NCBI GenBank assembly: GCA_947072905.1
Contig: CAMTKF010000004.1
Coordinates: 31,416 to 95,415, forward strand
DNA from: an uncultured Bacteroidales bacterium
Lineage (GTDB): Bacteria > Bacteroidota > Bacteroidia > Bacteroidales > Muribaculaceae
Direction: 5' to 3'
DNA: 64,000 nucleotides
The notes under the pieces were generated by a model. The model did no database searches. It was not told the origin of the DNA and saw nothing but the letters and a program-made list of their open reading frames with translations. Position numbers and translations under genes: made by a program. This document shows, piece by piece, positions 28,508 to 37,942 of the stretch. Every line of letters begins with the position of its first letter. Within the stretch, counting starts at the first letter, position 1.

Positions 28508-29593
28508 TTAATTATTGTCAACCTTAATGATTACAACATCCGGGAACGCCTTTTTGATTTTACGCAAGTTACGCCGGGCAATTTTTAATGTCTTGAAATC
28601 GCCGTAAACATATTTATATTCATTATCTTCAAGTATAACACGCAACTCCGCCTTCTTGATCTTGTCGAAAGCCGGATCGGCAGCGGTGTCAATGGCCGAT
28701 TTGGATGTCTTTAGCAACAATGCATACGATTCAGACGCCTTTGTCAATGGCTGTACCTCGGGCTGTTTATCTGATTTTGTCTTGATTTCGGCAGTTTTTG
28801 AAGCCGGAATCGAAGGACGTGGCTTTTGCTTGTTGTAATACGTTGTGAAGGCATTTGCAAGCGAGCGGGCACACTTCTCGCGGCCTGCTGTTGAAGCAAG
28901 GAAGTTCTCTGCCTCCTTATTGCATATAAAGTCAAGCTCTACCAGCACCGATGGCATTGACGTTGCACGCAGTACAAGAAAACCTGACTGACGCACACCC
29001 TTGTCAGCGCGGCCGGCTGTTGACACAAGTTCTTTCTGTATATCATCGGCCAGTTCAATCGACTGCTTCATGTGCCGGTTCTGACTCATCTCAAAAATGA
29101 TGTACGACTCCGACGAAGAAGGGTCAAAACCCTGATAAGTTTCCGAAAAGTCTTTTTCGAGCTCGATAACGCTGTTTTCGCGCATGGCCACCGCGAGGTT
29201 GTCGTCGCTGCGGTGCAGACCAAGGCTGTATACCGACGCTCCATGAATCTTCTCGCGCCCCTTGGTGCGTTTATCAACCGAATTCACATGAACCGATATA
29301 AACAGGTCGGCATTAGCCTTATTGGCTATAGAAGCACGCTGATTTAGCGGGATAAACCTGTCGTCGGAGCGTGTGTATATAGTCTTAACTTCAGGATGTT
29401 CCTTGGCTATAATAGCTCCGAGGCGCTTTGCCACGTCAAGCACAATGGTCTTTTCGTTGGTTTTGGCACCTATGCAACCATAGTCCTTGCCGCCATGCCC
29501 GGGGTCAATTACGAGAGTAAACGGCTTCTGACTCACGGCACCGAAGAGTGCCGCGGCAAAAAACATGAATATATTTAGCACTATAAGTCGCAT
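28508..29593 (-). CDS. N-acetylmuramoyl-L-alanine amidase (Amidase_3)
   Basis: VIDPGHGGKDYGCIG, LFISVHVNS, SVLVELDFICN. Confidence 0.93.
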   Translation of the reverse strand: MRLIVLNIFMFFAAALFGAVSQKPFTLVIDPGHGGKDYGCIGAKTNEKTIVLDVAKRLGAIIAKEHPEVKTIYTRSDDRFIPLNQRASIANKANADLFISVHVNSVDKRTKGREKIHGASVYSLGLHRSDDNLAVAMRENSVIELEKDFSETYQGFDPSSSESYIIFEMSQNRHMKQSIELADDIQKELVSTAGRADKGVRQSGFLVLRATSMPSVLVELDFICNKEAENFLASTAGREKCARSLANAFTTYYNKQKPRPSIPASKTAEIKTKSDKQPEVQPLTKASESYALLLKTSKSAIDTAADPAFDKIKKAELRVILEDNEYKYVYGDFKTLKIARRNLRKIKKAFPDVVIIKVDNN

Positions 29594-29684
29594 AATCGTA
29601 CAAAATTACATAAATATTCCGTAACTTCGCAGCTCAGGAGTATGTTTTTTATACAATTATTCCAATTTTGATGTAATATTCGAC

Positions 29685-30656
29685 ATGAAAAAATACGTAT
29701 TGCCCGGTACAATCGCCATTATCTCAATTATTCTGGCCACTTGCACAAATGTTGTTTCCACACCATACCCTATAATACCATTATATAAGAATCTGGAAAA
29801 CTACCCGGTGATGACGACAGCTCAGCGCGACTCTATGCTCCGTGCCGACAGACTGCCACTGTCGGTAATGTTCGGATTTTTGGGTCTGAGCGACACCCCT
29901 GACCATCAGACTATAGAAAAGTGGGCACATTCGCGCGTAGTAGAGGCTTTCACGCCTGTGGTAGACAGTGTTTACAGCAACCTGCGGTCAACTGAGCTTG
30001 CACTGGGACAGATTCTTAATGAGGCCGAACGCGACAAACTCGACTTTCCGCCACGGCAATACGCAGCCGTTATCTGGGGAAATCCCAGGTCGATAGTAAT
30101 GAGCGATTCGTGCATGCTTATCGCACTGAATCATTACTTAGGCGAAGACTTTGAAGGGTATAATCATTTGCCTGAATACCTTAAATCAGGCAAGACTCCC
30201 GCACGGCTGCCCTACGATATATGCGAGGCGCTGATAGCCAACCGCTACCCATACGTACGAACCGACGAAAGCACCGTACTTTCGCGACTGCTGTACGAAG
30301 GCGCTGTTACAGCCGCCAAATTGATGCTGCTTCCATATAACGACGTGGCAGAGTCTATGGGATATACAGATGCTCAGCTTAAATGGCTTACCGACAACCG
30401 CCAAAAGATATGGAATACCCTGGTGGCTCGCAATCTGCTCTACAGCACATCGGCCAACGATATAGACAGACTTGTAGAGGCAGGCCCTAATACATCAATA
30501 CTTGGAGCGGAAGTTCCGCCACGCGCCGGACGGTTCATAGGCTACTCTATTGTGGTTTCGTATATGCAGGATAATTCCGATAAGCCCCTATCCTATCTGC
30601 TTTCTCCCGAATTTTATAACAATCCGTCAATACTGATCGAATCAGCCTACGAATAA
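29685..30656 (+). CDS. GldB-like lipoprotein (gliding motility lipoprotein GldB-related)
   Basis: Lipoprotein-like signal (IILATC), LIALNHYLGEDFEGYNHLPEYL, YEGAVTAAKLMLLP, PPRAGRFIGYSIVVSYM. Confidence 0.6.
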   Translation: MKKYVLPGTIAIISIILATCTNVVSTPYPIIPLYKNLENYPVMTTAQRDSMLRADRLPLSVMFGFLGLSDTPDHQTIEKWAHSRVVEAFTPVVDSVYSNLRSTELALGQILNEAERDKLDFPPRQYAAVIWGNPRSIVMSDSCMLIALNHYLGEDFEGYNHLPEYLKSGKTPARLPYDICEALIANRYPYVRTDESTVLSRLLYEGAVTAAKLMLLPYNDVAESMGYTDAQLKWLTDNRQKIWNTLVARNLLYSTSANDIDRLVEAGPNTSILGAEVPPRAGRFIGYSIVVSYMQDNSDKPLSYLLSPEFYNNPSILIESAYE

Positions 30657-30672
30657 GGCACCCGATATAGTT

Positions 30673-30712
30673 CAAGCGCCCGCAATTCCATCTCAGGAAA
30701 TGCGGGCGCTTG
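30673..30712. terminator. Bidirectional terminator
   Basis: CAAGCGCCCGCA / TGCGGGCGCTTG perfect arms in convergent intergenic region, followed by GTTATTTT. Confidence 0.85.
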
Positions 30713-30735
30713 GTTATTTTCGGAATCTGTTTCGA

Positions 30736-32442
30736 TTATTCGTGAGCGAGATAGATATCAAGCTGTGAAGGATCGAAAGAGTGGATAAATTCAGCGTGAC
30801 GAGTAACTTCAGAAGCAGCGAGGTTAGCATAAACCTGAGCTGAGCGGGTGAAGCTTTCGGTACGGTTGGCATCAAGAAGCAGGAGGTAAGCCATAACTAT
30901 GTTACCGGCCATTTCTACCATGCGGCGAGCCATGAAGTCGGTGTATGCGGTGTTGTTCACGGCAACAACGGCAGCCACTGCCTTCTCGTACATTTCTGTA
31001 AGAACTGCCAGACGATCTTTGAGCGACTGAAGTTCGGGACGAACTTCATTGGCAGCGTACGAGTCGATGAGCTGCTTGTATGTGCCGGTGGTGACGTGGC
31101 GTATTGCAGCCACTACCTGCAGCTGGGTTGTACCTTCGTAGATTGATGTGATACGTGCGTCGCGGTAGATGCGTTCGCAAGCATAATCCTTCATGAAGCC
31201 CGAACCTCCGTGCACCTGGATGCAATCATAAGCATTCTGGTTGCAATATTCGCTGCCCATACCTTTGGCCATGGGAGTGAGCGCATCGGCAAGGCGGTTG
31301 AATTCCTTGCGTTCGGCACGTTCTTCGGGAGTAAGTGTACGTTCCTTGCTGATGTCGTCGAGCACCTTGTAGAGGTCTACATAGCGTGCGCATTCATAGA
31401 GGAGCGAACGGCTTGCGTCGAGCTTTGCCTTCATAACGGCGATGAGCTCGGCCACAGCGGGGAACTCGATGATAGCCTTGCCAAACTGGCGGCGGTCCTT
31501 GGCGTATGCAAGAGCTTCGCGGTATGCGATTTCGCTTACACCTACGCTCTGTGCTGCGATACCCAGACGGGCACCGTTCATCAGGGCCATCACATATTTG
31601 ATAAGACCCATGCGGCGGCTGCCTACGAGTTCGGCGGGAGCGTTCTTGTAAACGAGTTCGCAGGTGGGAGAACCCTTGATACCCATCTTGTTCTCGATGC
31701 GGCGAACGGTAACACCACCGTTGCGCTTGTCGTATACGAACATCGAAAGACCGCGACCGTCCTTAGTGCCTTCTTCGCTTCGGGCGAGTACCAGGTGGAT
31801 ATCGGCGTCACCGTTGGTGATAAAGCGCTTTACGCCGTTGAGTACCCATGAACCGTCTTCTTTCTGAGTAGCCTTGAGCATTACCGACTGAAGGTCAGAA
31901 CCGGCATCGGGTTCTGTGAGGTCCATCGACATGGTTTCGCCCTCGCAAACGCGGGGGATGAAACGCTGTTTCTGGTCTTCGTTACCGAATTCATAGAGAG
32001 TTTCGGCGCAGTCCTGCAGACCCCAGAGGTTTTCAAAACCTGTATCGGCACGGCTTACGATGTCGGCAGCCATGATATAGGGGGTGATGGGGAAGTTAAG
32101 ACCACCGAGACGGCGAGGCATTGCCATACCCATGAGGCCGGCCTGACGGCATACTTCGAGATTCTTGACGGTAGGACCGGCATAGTGGGCACGGCCACCT
32201 GAGCATGAAGCGCCTTCGTGGTCAACATCAGCTGCATTTTCGGCTATGGTAGTGCCGCATATATCGCCGACTACTTCAAGGACGCGTTCGTAGTTGTCCA
32301 TTGCATCCTCGAAATTGGAGGGAGCATAGTCAAACTTTTCGGCATCTGAAAAGTTGCGCTCTTTGAGCTCAACAATCTTACGCATCATCGGGTGATTGAG
32401 ATGATGGCGCAAGTCGGCATTATCGGTATAAAAATTTGCCAT
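30736..32442 (-). CDS. Acyl-CoA dehydrogenase family protein
   Basis: SMDLTEPDAGSDLQSV, RFITNGD, VHGGSGFMKDYACERIYRDARITSIYEGTTQLQ. Confidence 0.93.
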   Translation of the reverse strand: MANFYTDNADLRHHLNHPMMRKIVELKERNFSDAEKFDYAPSNFEDAMDNYERVLEVVGDICGTTIAENAADVDHEGASCSGGRAHYAGPTVKNLEVCRQAGLMGMAMPRRLGGLNFPITPYIMAADIVSRADTGFENLWGLQDCAETLYEFGNEDQKQRFIPRVCEGETMSMDLTEPDAGSDLQSVMLKATQKEDGSWVLNGVKRFITNGDADIHLVLARSEEGTKDGRGLSMFVYDKRNGGVTVRRIENKMGIKGSPTCELVYKNAPAELVGSRRMGLIKYVMALMNGARLGIAAQSVGVSEIAYREALAYAKDRRQFGKAIIEFPAVAELIAVMKAKLDASRSLLYECARYVDLYKVLDDISKERTLTPEERAERKEFNRLADALTPMAKGMGSEYCNQNAYDCIQVHGGSGFMKDYACERIYRDARITSIYEGTTQLQVVAAIRHVTTGTYKQLIDSYAANEVRPELQSLKDRLAVLTEMYEKAVAAVVAVNNTAYTDFMARRMVEMAGNIVMAYLLLLDANRTESFTRSAQVYANLAASEVTRHAEFIHSFDPSQLDIYLAHE

Positions 32443-32509
32443 TATATTTTATTCTTTTTGTTTCTGTTTTTAATCGTATAAACAAGATATTCAGGCAATC
32501 ATGCGTAGA

Positions 32510-33541
32510 TTACTTTGAATTCTTCTTGTAATAACGGATAAGTTTGGGCACCACATCTTCGATATTGCCGGTGATAACGTAGTCGGCGATAGTGTTGATG
32601 GGGGCGGCGGGATCGTTGTTGATCGAGATGATGATCGAGCTTTCCTGCATACCTGCGATATGCTGAATCTGACCCGAGATACCACAAGCGATGTAGAGTT
32701 TGGGGCGTACGGTGACACCGGTCTGACCGATCTGACGTTCATGTTCGATGAAACCGGCATCAACAGCAGCACGCGATGCACCCACTTCAGCGCCAAGGGT
32801 AGCGGCGAGTTCATAGAGGAGATTGAAATTTTCCTTTGAACCTACGCCGTAACCGCCGGCTACGATGATGGGCGCACCCTTGATGTTGACTTTTGACTTG
32901 GCAATCTGGCGGTCGATGATTTCAACAACAAAGTCTTCGTCGCTTACATACTTGCTTGCATCGAGCTTTATAACTTCGCCCTTGTGGTCGGGGTTGAACA
33001 CTTCTTTCTTCATCACGCCCTCGCGCACGGTAGCCATCTGGGGGCGGTGTTCGGGATTGACGATTGTAGCCACGATGTTACCACCGAATGCAGGACGGAT
33101 CTGGTAGAGAAGATCTTTGTATTCCTGCTTGGTCTTGGCATCGGTGTGGTCGCCGATTTCGAGTGAAGTACAGTCGGCGGTAAGACCGCTGTGGAGTGCG
33201 CTCGAAACGCGGGGGCCAAGGTCGCGACCAATGCAGGTGGCACCCATCAGTGCAATCTGGGGCTCGATTTCCTTAAAGAGGTTGATGAGCACCGAAGCGT
33301 GGGGATTGGAAGTGTAGGGATACAGACGAGGGTCTTCAACGAGATAAACCACATCGGCGCCGTATGGGAAGAGTTGCTTTTCAACCCCGTTCAGCTTGTC
33401 GCCTACAACGATAGCCTCAAGACGGATGCCGAGGCGATTGGCGAGCTGACGGCCCTTGGTAAGGAGCTCAAGGCTCACGTCTGCTACGCGGCCGTCTTCA
33501 ATCTCGCAATATACTATAAGATTGTTCTTATCTTCTGTCAT
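32510..33541 (-). CDS. etfA: Electron transfer flavoprotein subunit alpha
   Basis: GASRAAVDAGFIEHERQIGQTGVTVRPKLYIACGISGQIQH. Confidence 0.95.
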   Translation of the reverse strand: MTEDKNNLIVYCEIEDGRVADVSLELLTKGRQLANRLGIRLEAIVVGDKLNGVEKQLFPYGADVVYLVEDPRLYPYTSNPHASVLINLFKEIEPQIALMGATCIGRDLGPRVSSALHSGLTADCTSLEIGDHTDAKTKQEYKDLLYQIRPAFGGNIVATIVNPEHRPQMATVREGVMKKEVFNPDHKGEVIKLDASKYVSDEDFVVEIIDRQIAKSKVNIKGAPIIVAGGYGVGSKENFNLLYELAATLGAEVGASRAAVDAGFIEHERQIGQTGVTVRPKLYIACGISGQIQHIAGMQESSIIISINNDPAAPINTIADYVITGNIEDVVPKLIRYYKKNSK

Positions 33542-33570
33542 AATATTAATGTGTAGATCGGAGCCGAGGC

Positions 33571-34446
33571 TTAGCCGATTGTGTGGTTTGTGATGAGTTC
33601 TTTGATAAGGTTTTCGATGCCTGCTTCGTCGGCGCCATCGAGATGAAGGGCTTCCTTGGCAACGAACACTACGTTTTCAACGCTCTTCACCTTAGTGGGC
33701 GAACCGGGGAAACCGATCTGCTGGGGATCAGCTTCTACGAAATCGGCGCCCCATTCGTTGAGCTTGAGGTAGGGACGAGCTTCAACCATGGCTTTACGGT
33801 CGTCAGAAAGGGCAGCCATTTCAGAAGGCGATACGGCATATTTGTACTTCATCAGACGCTTGGCGTTGCGGGGACGGCATTCGGCAGCAGAGCCGTTTAC
33901 AGTTACCACGCAAGGCAGGGGAGCTACAACGGTTTCGATACCGTGTTCGAGACGACGTTTAACTGTAACTTTGCCGTCGGCGAGGTCTACAATTTCTTCG
34001 GCGTAGGTAACCTGAGGGATACCGAGCTTTTCGGCAATCTGGGGGCCTACCTGAGCGGTATCACCGTCGATAGCCTGGCGTCCGCCGAGGATGATGTCGT
34101 AGTTTCCGATTTTCTTAACAGCCTGAGCCAGCGAGTAAGAAGTTGCGAGTGTGTCGGCACCACCAAGAGCACGGTCTGTGAGCACGATACCGCCGTCGGC
34201 ACCGCGATACATTGCTTCGCGGATTACTTCAGCTGCTTTAGGCAAACCCATTGTGAGAACTGTGATTGTTGAGCCGGGATTGGCATCCTTGAGTCGCAGA
34301 GCCTGTTCGAGGGCATTAAGGTCTTCAGGGTTGAAGATTGCAGGCAACGCGGCGCGGTTTATGGTGCCGTCGGCCTTCATAGCATCTTTGCCTACATTGC
34401 GGGTATCGGGTACCTGCTTAGCAAGCACAATGATGTTTAAACTCAT
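33571..34446 (-). CDS. etfB: Electron transfer flavoprotein subunit beta
   Basis: AKQVPDTRNVG, NPEDLNALEQALRLKD, GGRQAIDGDTAQVGPQIAEKLG. Confidence 0.95.
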   Translation of the reverse strand: MSLNIIVLAKQVPDTRNVGKDAMKADGTINRAALPAIFNPEDLNALEQALRLKDANPGSTITVLTMGLPKAAEVIREAMYRGADGGIVLTDRALGGADTLATSYSLAQAVKKIGNYDIILGGRQAIDGDTAQVGPQIAEKLGIPQVTYAEEIVDLADGKVTVKRRLEHGIETVVAPLPCVVTVNGSAAECRPRNAKRLMKYKYAVSPSEMAALSDDRKAMVEARPYLKLNEWGADFVEADPQQIGFPGSPTKVKSVENVVFVAKEALHLDGADEAGIENLIKELITNHTIG

Positions 34447-34521
34447 AATTATCAGTGTATTAAGAGATTTGTATTTCTATTGCTATGTGATATGGTTCAT
34501 TTCGAGCCATTATTGGCATGG

Positions 34522-34529
34522 CAAAGTTA
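34522..34529 (-). promoter_or_regulatory. -7 element TAACTTTG for etfB-etfA-acyl-CoA dehydrogenase
   Basis: Reverse strand TAACTTTG upstream of etfB. Confidence 0.5.
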
Positions 34530-34632
34530 CTAATTTTATCCATAACTTACAATTTTTAATTGAATTAATCCACCTCATTAGCCCATTCTTGCCAAAAGTT
34601 GGACTGTTTTGTATAATATGAGGATTTATTCG

Positions 34633-34640
34633 TAACTTTG
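34633..34640 (+). promoter_or_regulatory. -7 element TAACTTTG for the DUF1599 gene
   Basis: TTTTG - about 21 nt - TAACTTTG; 21 nt upstream of ATG 34661. Confidence 0.6.
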
Positions 34641-34660
34641 CATTGATTTATACACTTCAC

Positions 34661-35194
34661 ATGGACACAAACACTCAATTTGATAAGGCACTTGCCGACT
34701 GCCGCAGCATTTTTGTGGCAAAACTTCAAGATTACGGCCCATCGTGGCGCATAATGAGACCATCGAGCGTCACCGACCAGATTTTCATCAAAGCAAAGCG
34801 TATACGCTCGCTCGAAATCAAAGCTTGCTCGGCTGTGGGCGAGGGTATATTGCCTGAATTCAAAGCAATCGTAAATTACAGTATCATAGGCATAATACAG
34901 CTGCAATTGGGCTTTGTTGACACAAAAGACATATCTGCTGAACGTGCTGTTGAACTGTACGACGAAATTGCATCCTCGGCCCGCGAGCTGCTGCAGAAGA
35001 AGAACCACGACTACGACGAAGCATGGCGCGGAATGAGGGTTTCGAGCTACTCCGACTTTATCCTCACAAAAATCGAACGCATCAAAGAGATCGAGGAACA
35101 CGACGGCGCCACCACCGTATCTGAAGGCATTGAGTCAAACTATCTCGACATACTCAACTATGCAGTATTCGGTATAATAAAGCTTACCGAATGA
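34661..35194 (+). CDS. DUF1599-family protein
   Basis: Duplicated module (KLQDYGPSWRIMRPSSVTDQIFIKAKRI / KKNHDYDEAWRGMRVSSYSDFILTKIERI); start chosen at ATG downstream of the promoter. Confidence 0.8.
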   Translation: MDTNTQFDKALADCRSIFVAKLQDYGPSWRIMRPSSVTDQIFIKAKRIRSLEIKACSAVGEGILPEFKAIVNYSIIGIIQLQLGFVDTKDISAERAVELYDEIASSARELLQKKNHDYDEAWRGMRVSSYSDFILTKIERIKEIEEHDGATTVSEGIESNYLDILNYAVFGIIKLTE

Positions 35195-36450
35195 GTGCCG
35201 GGGCTAAATGGTGGAAGGTAGCCGCCGTATGGTTTGCGAGAATTGTCACAGGCGCAATATTCATTCTCTCGGGTTGGTCAAAGGCTGTAGATCCTCATGG
35301 ATTTGTATTCAAAATAGAGGAATACCTCAACGTATGGGGGCTGTCTGACACCATACCAGTCGACATAGTGCTGATAGGCGCTGTGGGTCTGTCGCTGTTT
35401 GAACTTATAACAGGTATTTTGCTTCTAACAGGCTCATTGCGTCGTTCAGCGCCTATATGCGGACTCGCCATGATGGCCGGTATGCTTCCGCTCACAGCCT
35501 ATATAGCGGTAGCCGAACCTGTGGCCGACTGCGGCTGCTTCGGCGATCTGATGGTGATATCAAACACAGCTACATTCGTAAAAAATATCATCATCACCGC
35601 GCTTCTTGCGGTAGCTCTGATATGGCGCAAGGCTGCCATACCACTCTATCGTCCCGGATTACAATGGTTGGTCATAATACTCACAGCCATCTACGGCATA
35701 GTGATAGCCACAATAGGATGGCAATTCCAGCCCGTTGTGGATTTCCGACCGTATGGCACGGGGCAAAGCCTTGTGATATCTGAAGATGAAGAGAGCGAGC
35801 AGCCCGAGCCGGGATACATATATGCCAAAGATGGCGTGGAACGCGAATTTACAATGTCGGCTCTTCCAGACTCCACCTGGACATTTGTCCGTCCATCGGC
35901 AGCGGCTGTTGAAGAAGCCATGTCAGGAATGGCTGTATTTGACAGCGATGGAAATGATGTGGCCCAAGACCTTTTCAATCCCGAATACTGCGACTCGGCC
36001 ATGCTTGTACTTGCTGTCACCGAGCCGGGCATAGGCAACCTTACACGCTCGCGCCTTGCCAACGAGGTGTATGACTACGCCACTGCCAACGGTGTGGCCA
36101 TGGTAGGCATTGTTGCCCTGTCGGGAGAAACTCTGCAGCAATGGATTGAACTCGCCAATCCGCGCTACGAAGTTTTCTCAGCTTCCGACACATCACTCAA
36201 AGAGCTTGTGAGGGGGTCGGTTGGACTTGTATACCTCAAAGACGGCAAAGTGAAATGGAAACGTAATTTCGCTACGATTAATCCCTATTTTCTAAACGAC
36301 AATGCTCCATTTGACAATATGAAAATTGTGGATGACGGACACGTGGCATATTGGCTTTCCGGCTCATATATTGTATGCATGCTCATACTTGCCGGCATAA
36401 GCACCTTAACTAAAATTAACATAAGGCCGCTCCGTAAAAAGCAAGCTTAA
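35191..36450 (+). CDS. DoxX/BT_3928-family membrane protein
   Basis: RIVTGAIFILSGWSKAVDPHGFVFKIEEYL; CGCFGD; ATGA overlap. Confidence 0.75.
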   Translation: MSAGAKWWKVAAVWFARIVTGAIFILSGWSKAVDPHGFVFKIEEYLNVWGLSDTIPVDIVLIGAVGLSLFELITGILLLTGSLRRSAPICGLAMMAGMLPLTAYIAVAEPVADCGCFGDLMVISNTATFVKNIIITALLAVALIWRKAAIPLYRPGLQWLVIILTAIYGIVIATIGWQFQPVVDFRPYGTGQSLVISEDEESEQPEPGYIYAKDGVEREFTMSALPDSTWTFVRPSAAAVEEAMSGMAVFDSDGNDVAQDLFNPEYCDSAMLVLAVTEPGIGNLTRSRLANEVYDYATANGVAMVGIVALSGETLQQWIELANPRYEVFSASDTSLKELVRGSVGLVYLKDGKVKWKRNFATINPYFLNDNAPFDNMKIVDDGHVAYWLSGSYIVCMLILAGISTLTKINIRPLRKKQA

Positions 36451-36484
36451 TTGTTTTAAGTTTGTTTAACTGCTATTAGAATTT

Positions 36485-37942
36485 ATGACGTTATCAACTG
36501 AAAACAATAATAATACAGACAACAATAACCACTCCAAGGGTACAGGGGCATCGCAACTTACGCTGGGCACAAACAGCATAGGCAAGTTGCTGATGCAATA
36601 TTCCGTGCCGGCCATAATTGCAGCTATTGCCACATCGCTTTACAACATTATAGACAGTGTGTTCATCGGCCGCGGCGTGGGAGCAATGGCCATTGCGGGG
36701 CTTGCCATCACCTTCCCCATGATGAACCTCGTCATAGGCTTCTGCACGCTCATTGCAGTGGGCGGCGCCACTATCTCTTCTATTTTCTTAGGACAGAAAA
36801 ATGTGGCGCGAGCCACTGATGTTGTAAACAACGTCATGGTGCTGTGCATAATCCACTCGGTGATTTTTGGCGGACTGTCGTTGATTTTTCTCGACGACAT
36901 ACTCACATTCTTCGGAGCGACTCCCGAGACCATACCCTACGCACGCGAGTTCATGAAGGTGATACTCTACGGCACACCAATATCTTATATCTTCATAGGA
37001 CTCAACAACCTGATGCGTGCCACGGGCTATCCCAAGAAAGCCATGATATCGGCGCTGCTCTCGGTGGCCGTGAATCTGGTGCTTGCCCCCATATTTATTT
37101 TCGTACTCGACTGGGGCATCAAAGGTGCCGCACTTGCCACTATTTGCGGCCAGTTCGGAGCATTTATATGGGTGTTGGCACACTTCTTGTCAAAAAAGAG
37201 CTTTGTACACTTCGACCCGTCGCAACGCTGGTTTACCCCGAGTCTTATAAAACGAATATATTCCATAGGTCTGTCGCCCTTTCTTATGAACGCCACGGCA
37301 TGCTTTGTAGTGGTATTTCTCAATAAATCGCTGCTTTCGGTAGCCGGAGATGACGGAAATATTGCAGTGGGAGCATACGGTATAATCAACCGCACCACCA
37401 TGTTCTTCGTGATGATTGTATTCGGTGTGACACAAGGTATGCAACCCATCTTGGGATTCAACTACGGAGCAGGTCAATGGAAACGCGTTACCGACACACT
37501 AAGACGCGGAATATGGATTGGAGTGGCTATAACCTTTGTCGGCTGGCTGCTCACACAGATTTTCCCGGATAAAATCAGCTCCATGTTCACAACCGACCTA
37601 ACGATGATCGACATTGCCCGACCCGGATTCCACATTTACTTCCTGTGCTATCCGGTGGTAGGGTGCCAGATAGTGATACAGAACTACTTCCAGAGTATCG
37701 GACACCCCAAGCTGTCGATATTCCTTTCGCTTACCCGTCAGCTTATTTTCCTTGTGCCGCTGCTGTGGATATTGCCACCCGTATACGGAATTGACGGAGT
37801 GTGGGCCTCGATGGCCGGCAGCGATGTGCTTGCCTTCGTGCTCGCTGTCGTAACTCTGTTGATAATGAACCGCAAACTCAAGAAGCACTTCTCCGAACTC
37901 AAAACTTCACACGATGCTACAGAAACTCCAACTAAGGCTTAA
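36485..37942 (+). CDS. MATE-family efflux transporter
   Basis: 12-TM-type hydrophobic ORF; YNIIDSVFIGRGVG, GVTQGMQPILGFNYGAG. Confidence 0.93.
   Translation: MTLSTENNNNTDNNNHSKGTGASQLTLGTNSIGKLLMQYSVPAIIAAIATSLYNIIDSVFIGRGVGAMAIAGLAITFPMMNLVIGFCTLIAVGGATISSIFLGQKNVARATDVVNNVMVLCIIHSVIFGGLSLIFLDDILTFFGATPETIPYAREFMKVILYGTPISYIFIGLNNLMRATGYPKKAMISALLSVAVNLVLAPIFIFVLDWGIKGAALATICGQFGAFIWVLAHFLSKKSFVHFDPSQRWFTPSLIKRIYSIGLSPFLMNATACFVVVFLNKSLLSVAGDDGNIAVGAYGIINRTTMFFVMIVFGVTQGMQPILGFNYGAGQWKRVTDTLRRGIWIGVAITFVGWLLTQIFPDKISSMFTTDLTMIDIARPGFHIYFLCYPVVGCQIVIQNYFQSIGHPKLSIFLSLTRQLIFLVPLLWILPPVYGIDGVWASMAGSDVLAFVLAVVTLLIMNRKLKKHFSELKTSHDATETPTKA

Noticed and set aside
31210-31851. 213-aa + strand ORF opposite the acyl-CoA dehydrogenase
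   Set aside because: Shadow ORF; no plausible domain features.
33583-34272. 229-aa + strand ORF opposite etfB
   Set aside because: Shadow ORF of a conserved gene; composition reflects codon bias of etfB.
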